This document shows, piece by piece, positions 1 to 7,851 of a stretch of DNA of 64,000 nucleotides. Made by a program: the position numbers and the translations under genes. The stretch is from Xenoacremonium recifei (Eukaryota; Ascomycota; Sordariomycetes; Hypocreales; Nectriaceae). The notes beneath the pieces were generated by a model. That model was not told where the DNA came from. It saw nothing but the letters and a program-made list of their open reading frames with translations, and made no database searches. Position 1 is the first letter of the stretch; the number at the start of each line of letters is the position of its first letter. Where the stretch lies: positions 62,001 to 126,000 of the forward strand of contig WOFQ01000028.1 of NCBI GenBank assembly GCA_012184525.1, read 5' to 3'.

Positions 1-1319
1 ACGCTGCCTTGGAAACCCCCGATAAGATGCGCGCAGGCCAGACCTACTTCGAGCGATACAAGACGGCGGTGGATCAGAGGGCTACACCATCCGCTATTGA
101 CGGAGTGGCGGACCAACTCCAACTCTACGGGAAGCGCACAAGTCTCAGTCCACAAGATTTGGATGAGATCCTCGGGCCACGGGCGCCAGTTTTCGGGGCA
201 GATTGGAGCGAGCAGGATGAGAGCACCCTTCAACACGACTGGGATCGCTCCGACGCGAAGCGGGAATATCAGCAGCTTGATAGAGCTGCTGGTAAGCATG
301 GAGACTTGCTTGGTCTTTGGAAAATCTGCCTCCGCTTATTACATGCTTCACCTACGGCACTGATCTCCCCGAACCGTGGTCTTGTATATATGGACCCTGA
401 AAATCGAGGGGGTACGATCCAACATTCCGCGCTCTGGAGTGAGCACTTCTGCGGTCTTCTCAGCCGCATTCTGACAAATCCAATCTGGCACAGCGACGTG
501 GATTTAGTCGTCTATATACTACAGTTTGCTGTCATCTGTCGCACAGATGACCGACGCATGTGGTCGACGGTCAACCCGACGTCGTGCAGAATCTTGACTG
601 AGCTCCAGGAGGACATATATCTGGCTGCAAAGCCCCTCGACAGGCCAGTCCGTAAGATGCATGAACGGATACGCAAACGCGTGAATTTAGTTCCGAGCGC
701 CGCGTCAAATCTGATGCGAATGATTGCCAAACAGACGGACTCCATTAAGTTGTACTCAGGAGACAAGACCGAGTATAGGGGCATTGTTGCATACCGTATC
801 ACCCCGGCAGACCTTAACAATGTGAGTAAGGCTCTGGATGAATTGGCCACACGGTGGCTTACCGCTCCGGTGGATGTGGCATACTATGCCTTCCTCAACG
901 CTCGCAAAGGACGCGATCCTCCATCAAAGGCTACCTTGAAGGATGCGTTGATCCGCACCTGGATGAACGAGGAGAGAGTTTTCCGGAGCGGGAGATCCCA
1001 GGATTCGGATAACCTCTCCAATAGAGCATTGGAACATTTTGACGAGAATGGCGGTGATAGCGACGATGATGGCCCGATAATCGCTGGTCAACAGCGCGAA
1101 GTCCCTGATTCTCTGAGTCCCATCACAAAGTCTGTGCCAGAGGGCGAGGAGACTTCAAACTTGTTCAGGCATGAGGACCAAGAGAGAAGCCAATCTGAGG
1201 CGACTCCTGGGCCACTAGGCAGTGGCTCTGAGGAGCAAGGCGAGACCACAACTGACCTTAGTGAGAGGGACACTCGCGCTCAGTCAACCCTTTCAGGGGA
1301 GTTGGGCGAGGGCTATTAG
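1..1319 (+). CDS. Unknown fungal family protein, copy 1 (5' end may lie outside window)
   Basis: The frame is open from the left edge to a TAG at 1317-1319. The first ATG in frame is at 27, so either translation starts there or an upstream part is missing. I do not recognise the family. The protein has a globular helical core with the motif LWKICLRLL near residue 105 and the block QFAVICRTDDRR near residue 170, then a tail rich in Asp, Glu, Ser and Gln. It is clearly paralogous to the gene at 2369-3577: both share WKICLRL, the AVICRT-DRR block and a segment reading SNLMRMIAKQ. After the TAG, the same frame stays coding-like up to about 1495, interrupted by further TAG codons, so the acidic tail may once have been longer. 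No domain, signal peptide or membrane segment is evident. It lies in the decayed left arm. Confidence 0.6.
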   Translation, partial: AALETPDKMRAGQTYFERYKTAVDQRATPSAIDGVADQLQLYGKRTSLSPQDLDEILGPRAPVFGADWSEQDESTLQHDWDRSDAKREYQQLDRAAGKHGDLLGLWKICLRLLHASPTALISPNRGLVYMDPENRGGTIQHSALWSEHFCGLLSRILTNPIWHSDVDLVVYILQFAVICRTDDRRMWSTVNPTSCRILTELQEDIYLAAKPLDRPVRKMHERIRKRVNLVPSAASNLMRMIAKQTDSIKLYSGDKTEYRGIVAYRITPADLNNVSKALDELATRWLTAPVDVAYYAFLNARKGRDPPSKATLKDALIRTWMNEERVFRSGRSQDSDNLSNRALEHFDENGGDSDDDGPIIAGQQREVPDSLSPITKSVPEGEETSNLFRHEDQERSQSEATPGPLGSGSEEQGETTTDLSERDTRAQSTLSGELGEGY

Positions 1320-1497
1320 CAAAGGCAAGATATCGTCCCTCGAGCACAGCAGGAAGAGGTTGAAGACTTTGAGCGGGAGGATCACATTAGTTCCGATGCC
1401 AATCAACCATAGAGCACTGTACTCGAACAAGTTCCGGAGCAATCTAAAGAATAGGAGGTTGCTCGGAGTGATAGACTAGAGGACCTTGAAATGTATC
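1320..1497 (+). pseudogene. Possible lost C-terminal extension of copy 1
   Basis: Reading on in the frame of the preceding gene gives a Gln/Glu/Asp-rich sequence with TAG at 1410-1412 and 1452-1454, ending in TAA near 1495. The composition (QQEEVEDFEREDH and similar) matches the acidic tail of the gene. TAG in place of CAG is what C-to-T mutation would produce. This is inference from composition; no intact relative was available for comparison. Confidence 0.35.
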
Positions 1498-1529
1498 ATT
1501 TCTTTTTAAAATTAGAATAAGGTAGATAT

Positions 1530-1649
1530 ATTATTTATAAGGATTAGACTGAGAATGCCCTTAATAATATTACTCCCAGCTATTACCCTCCCAAGAAGCA
1601 CAAGAGGCTGAGCAAATGCGATACTTATATGAAGGCTATGCGGAGCTTT
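1530..1649 (+). pseudogene. Relic of a third copy of the copy 1/copy 2 family
   Basis: Positions 1554-1649 align without gaps to 2453-2548 of copy 2 (96 bp, 32 codons). By eye there are about 24 mismatches, most of them transitions with T or A in the relic, as expected from C-to-T and G-to-A decay. The translated relic still reads as the Lys-rich N-terminal segment of copy 2 (PPKKHKRLSK against PSKEGKKLNK). Similarity stops after the shared GAGCTTT, so only a short N-terminal piece survives. The stretch just upstream is markedly AT-rich. Confidence 0.6.
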
Positions 1650-1697
1650 AAAGAACAAGACAGCAGTGAAAAAGAAGGCTACACCAGCCAGTGGCAC

Positions 1698-2171
1698 TTA
1701 TCCCTGCACAAAACTCAGCACGCGCTTGTCCTGGTAGACTACCACCTTGACCTGAAGGCAGTTGGTGTATCCGAGAGGATGACTGCAATCCTCGTCATCT
1801 TCGTTGACGGGTGGCTCCCCATCAATCATCTTCTTCAGGCATCGCCAGACTTCTAGAGGCCCTTCATCGAGGAATCCTCTAAGGGCATCACCGCAGTGGT
1901 TGTGTTCAACGCGCATTCACTAGGCTGCCTTCGCCGTCTCAGCATGCTTGACAAATTCCTCCTCATAATTCTGCCCAGCTTCGGCGAGGTCGCCACCTGG
2001 GCCATGCCGATCGCTTGTCTCTGATAGTAAGGTTGAGTCGTCTGATTGTAAGAAGGTCGTTCTTGCGAGGTGGTGAGCCTGCAAAGGGAGTTGAGAAATG
2101 GAACCGGGAGTTGGCGCAATTGAAGGAACCTTGCCCCTGCCTTCCTCGCCTGGCTCTTTGTACTTTCTCAA
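1698..2171 (-). pseudogene. Unknown gene broken by adjacent TAG-TGA stops
   Basis: On the minus strand one frame is open from about 2171 to 1698 except for two neighbouring stops, TAG at 1922-1920 and TGA at 1919-1917. Both sides look like protein: upstream a polar segment with GGDLAEAGQNYEEEF, downstream a segment with GFLDEGPLEVWRCLKKMIDG and a Cys/Asp-rich stretch. CAG followed by TGG would mutate to exactly TAG-TGA by C-to-T and G-to-A change. The family is not recognised. The start is unknown; the frame may begin further upstream, under the leader of copy 2. An alternative is a short unrelated ORF starting at the ATG at 1916. Confidence 0.4.
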
Positions 2172-2368
2172 TCCGCTCTTACTTTATCTTCACTTTTACT
2201 CCCACAAAGCTGGGCATTTGGATCCTGCCAAAGCGCAAACAATCTCCCCAACACACCATACTTCAACCCACCACCAAATTCAGAAGTACTTCCATCGCAG
2301 TAGGACGAAGAAAACCCGCCTCTCTGTCTCATTCCACCTGGGCTAATGATTGTTGCCGTATATTTACG

Positions 2369-3577
2369 ATGTCATCCGCGACAGCCCCTCCGAACCCACC
2401 AGCTCGCCATCCTCCAGGACGACCTCCCCAAGAGGAGGAAGATTCTACCAAGAATGCCCTCGACAATACTGCTCCCAGCCCTCACCCTTCCAAGGAGGGC
2501 AAGAAGCTGAACAAACGTGAAGCTTACATGGTGGCCGTGCAGAGCTTTGCTCCCACTATTCTTACAGGAATGGTCGCTTCGCTACAAAGCAGGCGGCGGC
2601 AAACTCTTACCATGAAAGAGTTGGATCATTTCGTTGGTCCAAAGGAGCCAAACTTTGACGAAAACTGGCGTGAGGCCGACGAGAGGGCCCTTGTAGAAGC
2701 CTGGGAAAGCTCACCCGAGAAGACCGAGTACGAGAAACTCCATGGAGCCAAGACCAATAAATATTGCCACCTCCTTAGTTTATGGAAGATTTGTCTTCGC
2801 CTCTTCCTCGTCTCGCCTACTGATCTTATCTCGGAAAATCGACGATTGAAGGTCCAGAATTCCGGCATCTGGGGCGAATATTTCTGCTCTCTCTTGGGCC
2901 ACATTTTGACGCATCCTTTCTGGAGAGGGAGTGCGGGAATGGTCACGCTAGCGTTGCAATTCGCGGTAATCTGTCGTACAAATGACCGTCGGAGATGGAT
3001 GATTTCCAACTCGACCTCGTGCGAGCTGTTGAACGATCTCAAGCGGGCTCTTAAAAACTCGCCGGACCCTCTGCCTAGAGCCGTTCATGAGATACACAGA
3101 GATCTCCGTGTCAAGTATAACCGGGAGGGAAAGGTACCAAGCCAAATGTCGAATCTGATGCGAATGATCGCCAAGCAGGCCAAGCAGGTCAAACCGACCT
3201 CAACTAAAATACTGACAGAGCATGGAGGTTCTACAACGTACACTGTCACGACAAAGGACATAATCATTATCACGCGTGCGCTGAACGCCTTAGCTGCTCA
3301 AGGTCAGACTCTTCCAGTAGAAGTAGCATATTTGGCTTTTCAGGCATCTCGCATCGGATCGGACCTCCCATCATACTCTCAATTGCCAGAGATATTGGCT
3401 CGGGCTTGGAAGAAGGAGTAGAGGGCTTCTCGCCAATCCGAGTCCCATTCATACAATGAAGATGATGGAGCTCTTACAAACGATGGTCCGGATGTCCATG
3501 AAGACGGGCGGGACATGGAACAAGATGGTCTCAAGGATGACAGTTCAGATAGCCAGTCGGATGCGTCGTCTATATGA
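2369..3577 (+). pseudogene. Unknown fungal family protein, copy 2, with in-frame TAG before its acidic tail
   Basis: ATG at 2369 opens a frame that stops at TAG 3419-3421. The product of about 350 aa is paralogous to the gene at the left edge: Pro-rich N terminus, Lys-rich segment, LWKICLRLF, the AVICRTNDRRRW block and a SNLMRMIAKQ segment. Read past the TAG, the same frame continues for 51 codons of Ser/Asp/Glu-rich sequence to TGA at 3575-3577. This matches the position and composition of the tail of copy 1, where the alignment runs straight through this point. The simplest reading is a nonsense change (for example CAG to TAG) that removes an acidic tail; the truncated protein could still be made. 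An intact shorter gene or stop readthrough are alternatives. Function is unknown. Confidence 0.6.
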
Positions 3578-3658
3578 TTAGGCGGAAACCATGCAGCTTA
3601 GGATTCTATTCAATTAATAACAGAATAAGGTAGAAGAAGGTGTTCCGTACCAACCTTA

Positions 3659-4528
3659 CTAGATATATCCTCCCAGGTCTTCTTCATCATAACCCTCTGG
3701 TCTTTGGACCTCACGTGCGAGGTCAGGGGGGTTGATCCCTTTCTTATCGAACCACTCCAAAAGGATGCTGGTGGGGATCCATGTCCATTCCCCAAGCACC
3801 GTTACTCCCGCCGCTCGAACAAGGTTATAGTATACCCCGTGGAGGATCGAGGATTGATCTTGTTGAACGAGGTCAGCGTAATCGATCTGGAAATTGACCG
3901 GATGGTCATTTAAGTCGATTGGAATACGAGCAAACCCGTAATGCTTCCATTTCCCATTCTCAGTCTCCCGACCGTATGTCAATTGCAAAGCGAATGCTTC
4001 GCAGAGGTCCCGCTGAAGATCTCGGCACTGGGATAGGTCAAGATTCATCCTGTTCCAAGCCCTGATTGAGTCTGGGGTGATCCATGTCACCGCCGGGTCG
4101 CGAAAAACCAGGATCCGATTCGTGAGTTGCAAGACATGGTTGACCCATTACCTTTCTACCATTGCCTTACCACTGGTAATGATACTGGCCTGTGGATTGG
4201 CCACCAAAGCATTGAAGAGCCCTAGATACAACCACATTGATCCCGTGGGCGCCAACCTGCGAGCCATACCTTCGCATTCATCGCAGAGGGCCATTGGTTC
4301 CATCATCGCTTCTTGCGTGATTGTCAGGCAATTAAATACATCAGAGGCAAGAAGTGCGGCCAGCTGAGCCTTCACAGCCCGTATGTAGAGGTTTCTGGAC
4401 GACAGGGCCACAAAGAGTGCCAAACGGTGATCACGCAGCCCCTGATTTCCTGGAGGGGGATTGGAAGCTTCGTGGTAGATCAGGAGGCTCTTACATGCTT
4501 TTCTACATCCAGGCAAGTAAGGATTCAT
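3659..4528 (-). pseudogene. Unknown protein, single in-frame TAA (or an intron)
   Basis: ATG at 4528 starts a minus-strand frame with a TAA at 4150-4148, after which the same frame stays open to 3659. The second half looks strongly protein-like, with alternating hydrophobic residues, a segment ILHGVYYNLVRAAGV and a Trp-rich stretch (LGEWTWIPTSILLEWF). The first half contains the motif CDECEG. TAA in place of CAA fits C-to-T decay. Alternatively, GTAATG just before the stop could be a donor for an intron of about 80 nt, but that would remove protein-like sequence. No family was recognised. The product would be about 290 aa if read through. Confidence 0.4.
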
Positions 4529-4986
4529 TTCACCGGAGGTTTGCCGAGATAAGTAAACCTCGTGTTGCGCCTGATCCAGCTTTTGAGCAAGCCATGTTCG
4601 AAAAACTCGCTTCCGGGCTAGCCAAGCTTAGAGAGTCTAGAGAAACGAGCTCGGGCAATACAGCTCGGCAGACAGTCCAAGAGCAGCCCGCTCAACAGGA
4701 GCCCGCACGACGAGAGCTTGTTCGGGAAAAACGAGCACGGGAGGAGCCAACCCAAGAGGAGTCGGTTCCAGGGAAGCAAGTTCTCGTCAGTCAGCTGCCA
4801 GATAGCAGCGACCAAGCTGTGTCAGGAGGGGCTAGTGCCCGGGAGCAAGAGATCGAGGCCGAGATCAGGCGATTGCAACAGGAGCAGCAGCAGCTCGCCG
4901 CAGTGCGGCAAGCTGACTCCTCTCAAGGGCTGAGACGAGATCGTGAGGCCAGACGGGGAAATGACCCAGAAGAGGGCATGGCTTAG
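4354..4986 (+). CDS. Glu/Gln-rich ORF, possibly the 3' part of a decayed gene
   Basis: A plus-strand frame of 210 codons. From about 4555 it encodes a highly charged Arg/Glu/Gln/Ala-rich sequence that ends in a predicted coiled coil (EIRRLQQEQQQLAAVRQ). The first third is antisense to the minus-strand frame at 3659-4528 and may not be coding. Similar E/Q-rich tails end many fungal lineage-specific proteins, but no domain identifies this one. It may be the surviving C-terminal portion of a longer gene whose 5' part is lost. Confidence 0.3.
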   Translation: MRPAEPSQPVCRGFWTTGPQRVPNGDHAAPDFLEGDWKLRGRSGGSYMLFYIQASKDSFHRRFAEISKPRVAPDPAFEQAMFEKLASGLAKLRESRETSSGNTARQTVQEQPAQQEPARRELVREKRAREEPTQEESVPGKQVLVSQLPDSSDQAVSGGASAREQEIEAEIRRLQQEQQQLAAVRQADSSQGLRRDREARRGNDPEEGMA

Positions 4987-5250
4987 GACGAGGCCGTCCC
5001 TGATGTGATGGTCAGACCAGCACACATTGTAGTATTAGGGTAATGGATAGGACTTGGGTTTAGGTTTTTGGGGCCTTGGCTTCCCAGTCCCACGAACACT
5101 CAACATTCCCCGATTTAGATACTAAGATCCTTTGTCGCTTTCTATTTCATTGCTAACAGCCAATGCTATTCTCTCTCCGTGATACTCTTGTCCTACTGTC
5201 CGGGGCCCTCCTTGAATAGCTCCTGCTGTCGAACATCGCGAATCTCAATT
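4987..5250. other. Intergenic
   Basis: This is a moderately AT-rich spacer between the E/Q-rich ORF and the dehydrogenase relic. No coding frame or repeat was seen. Confidence 0.5.
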
Positions 5251-5640
5251 ATGGCTTCTCCCGCCCCAGCTCGCACTCTTGAAGGCAGGATCGCTATTGT
5301 TATAGGTTCTAGTAGAGATTTCAGAAAGAGAATCCAGGCTGATCTGGCTCTATATGGCAATAAAGTCACTATTAATTAGGCAAGCTCTGCTTATGCTGAA
5401 GCTCTCATTGAGCTACAATATCTTATTAGATATCCTATTAGGTATCCTCCTAGGCTTCCTCTTCTTATTTGCTGCCCTAAAGGCCTTCAACTTGCTCGCC
5501 CTGTGGCTGAGCTCCTTCGATCGCTTCTTCTTGGTGTTCCTCCATGTTGGGGGCACCCTCGTCTTGGATCTGCTGGGCCTCTATTTCGGAAAGATCTGTC
5601 GGGCTACTGAACAATTAGCAGGGGTATTGTAGCAGGAGTG
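5251..5640 (+). pseudogene. Truncated short-chain dehydrogenase/reductase (SDR) relic
   Basis: ATG at 5251 begins a sequence matching the start of classical SDR enzymes: a short polar lead, then LEGRIAIVIGSSRDF, the counterpart of the nucleotide-binding beta-alpha-beta turn. The usual TGxxxGxG glycines are damaged (IGSSRDFR). The beta-2 segment follows (NKVTIN) and then a TAG at 5377-5379. The same frame continues after the TAG with SDR-like residues (ASSAYAEALIELQ) before dissolving into AT-rich low-complexity sequence. No catalytic Tyr-x3-Lys is found nearby. This is a decayed N-terminal fragment with no enzyme function. Confidence 0.65.
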
Positions 5641-6035
5641 GGGTTGTTACACTACCACTGGAAGAACTGCAAGAAAAGGCTCGTGATCTCAGTGCAGGAA
5701 CGTCGACTGGGATCTCCTCTAGAGATGTTGAGGAATTTTTGTATGGGTGAGAAAGGTAGACTTATCTGGTAAAATTTATAAGGCCACCTACAATCCCAAA
5801 TTTGGACGTCGAAGGTGACATGAACAAGAGGTGAGATGAACATAGACAAATTATGGATTGATAATGGACAACGGGATACTTCGCGTCACTAGGGGTATTA
5901 TTCAATTTATTTATCAGTATTCACGTCATATTCTTATTACTTAAATCTCATTTCTTTCTCCCTTAATTCCCAACTCATCGTCATTGTAACCCCAAGTGGT
6001 AACCCCCACATCACAACAAAGCGTTTCCCTCCTGC

Positions 6036-6059
6036 ACACACACACACACACACACACAA
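6036..6059. repeat. (CA)12 microsatellite
   Basis: Twelve perfect CA dinucleotides lie in a gene-free AT-rich region. Confidence 0.95.
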
Positions 6060-6068
6060 AGAATCAAG

Positions 6069-6470
6069 ATGAATCAAACATCCGATATGCCATACAACAA
6101 GTGGCGAAACCCCAATGAGCCTGGGGTCAGATTTCCTCTGGCTGATGAGCCAGTAAACCCTCTCGATGTCCGCTCGCGGCGACCGCATATCGTCGTCTGG
6201 AGATGAAGCTCAAAGAGCTTTGCTTGACTGGATCCTGGCCAGCCAGGAGAAGTCGCCGCATTCAAGCTGCCTCCACCTTCTTGCTGGATAACGGTCGTGA
6301 TCTTCGTCAGATAGATGGTTGAGCTCTAACCGTCTTTCACCACATTCGGGCCCTCGAGGCTGGCGAGGATCGGGAGCCCAGGGCCCAGTAACTGGGTGAA
6401 TTGTTCTTGACGGGCCCCAAGCATAGGTCTCCTATCAGAACAACCGCTGGTTCAATCAGTAGTCCAGATA
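6069..6470 (+). pseudogene. Possible relic coding sequence with multiple stops
   Basis: An ATG at 6069 gives 45 codons of ordinary-looking sequence before a TGA. In a neighbouring frame, protein-like stretches (LLDNGRDLRQIDG, ALTVFHHIRALEAGEDREPRAQ) run to about 6470, broken by TGA and TAA at places where TGG and CAA would be natural. No family was recognised. The frame changes and stops suggest a decayed gene rather than an expressed one, but random sequence cannot be excluded. Confidence 0.25.
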
Positions 6471-6474
6471 TGTG

Positions 6475-6612
6475 AATCCTAATATGAATCCTAATATAAA
6501 TCCTAATATAAATCCTAATATAAATCCTAATATAAATCCTAATATAAATCCTAATATAAATCCTAATATAAATCCTAATATAAATCCTAATATAAATCCT
6601 AATATAAATCCC
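6475..6612. repeat. 12-bp tandem repeat, about 11.5 units
   Basis: The unit is AATCCTAATATA. The first copy ends in G instead of A (AATCCTAATATG); the rest are perfect through 6600, with a partial unit at the end. Because the unit is a multiple of three, one frame reads Asn-Pro-Asn-Ile repeatedly without stops, while the other plus frames contain stops. It lies between relic sequences in the AT-rich left arm. Confidence 0.95.
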
Positions 6613-7270
6613 TAACTTATATTTATCCTCTGATATTATTTATATTCCTAATTTATAATTTGTGCCTTATAAGAGATACTATTGGCATCTAATTTATAAA
6701 TCTCTATGATATTAATACTGTCAGTGGTCACATGTCCAATCATGGTCTCGGGGGCAAAGACGAAGGGCAAGAGCGAGGCAGGGTCAGGTCAAGAGGGAAG
6801 GAGCCAGGGCTGTTCATTCGCGCACACTCGTTACTGCCAACATTCGGATTTCTTCTTCAACATTCCAATTTCTTCCGAATCACCCAACGTTAGTACACCC
6901 AACGTCATCAAGCACACGAAACGTGATCAATAAACACCATGCCGAGTACCGCCGAACTTCCCCTGCCCGGTGGCAAACAGCAGGACGACCTCCTGGAGGT
7001 TCTTGAGCGCGACGCCCTCTACGACCTCGCTTTGGAGCTCCCACGTCTCGGCCAGAGCCTGGACACAGACCCGAACCTCCAAGCGAACGGATTCTGCGTC
7101 ACTCGAACGGTGAACGCAATCAAGAATGACCAGGCGAACGGTTAGAAGATGGCAATCTATCTGCTTTACAGCATAGATAAAACGGCTATTTGCGCGATTA
7201 TCAGGGGCACTGTCACCCATGATAGCTTCCACAATACAGCCAAGTGGCAGCGCATGTCAAGTCAACTACC
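6613..7270. other. AT-rich intergenic with one weak small ORF
   Basis: The first part is AT-rich. A 68-codon ORF starts at 6939 after CACC (good context for initiation), but an equally long frame exists on the opposite strand and neither resembles a known protein. Nothing else was seen. Confidence 0.3.
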
Positions 7271-7756
7271 ATGTCCACTAACCTGAAAAAGTCCCTCGAA
7301 GCTACTGATACCTATTTAGAATTTATTAAAGAACTTTATAAGCTAGATTCTCTTATTAAAGAGACTTCTAAAGAGCTAGATAAATTTATTAAGGAGTAAG
7401 ATAATCTTATAATACCTAAGAATTTAAATATCCCTATATATATAGCCAGATTAGAGCAGATTAATATAGAGCTATAGATTATTTTAGAGAATAAAATAGT
7501 TATTAAGTGATAGGGGATTACCTTATTAGAGCTGATTAAGAGATGATACCCCAAGGCCTGGGCAATAGTCCAGGCACAACTAGAGGCCGAAGAGTCCTGC
7601 GAGGCTCGGGAGGGGTCTCAAGAGGAGCCTTAAAGTGAGTCTCAAGAGGAGTCCCAGTAGGAGCTCGGCAGTCGGGATGAACCAATGCAGGGTTCGTTTG
7701 AGCACCTTTCACATTTTATTCAGAGTAGAACCCCAAATGTCATCTTTTATATGTAA
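7271..7756 (+). pseudogene. AT-decayed relic gene or element with in-frame stops, also present near 17.9 kb
   Basis: ATG at 7271 opens 42 codons of Leu/Lys/Ile/Glu-rich sequence that ends in TAA at 7397-7399. The same frame then reads on through several TAA, TAG and TGA codons into an Ala/Glu-rich and Ser/Gln/Glu-rich tail ending near 7756. Codons throughout the middle are extremely AT-rich. The final part (about 7605-7725) resembles 17815-18035: both carry GGTCTCAAGAGGAG-like motifs, then a block ending in ATGCAGGGTTCGTTTGAGCACC-type sequence, then TTCACATTTT. The product is unknown. It is probably a repeated gene or element degraded by transition mutations. Confidence 0.45.
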
Positions 7757-7851
7757 CAAAGAGAGTCTTTTTTTCTAGGTTTACTATTATTTAAATAAGG
7801 AATCCCATGCAGATAGAGAAAGAATCCCGTGCGAATAGTTCGACTTATAAA

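Noticed and set aside
6939..7145. 68-codon ORF with good start context
   Set aside because: An equally long frame lies antisense and neither looks like a protein; no homologue recognised.
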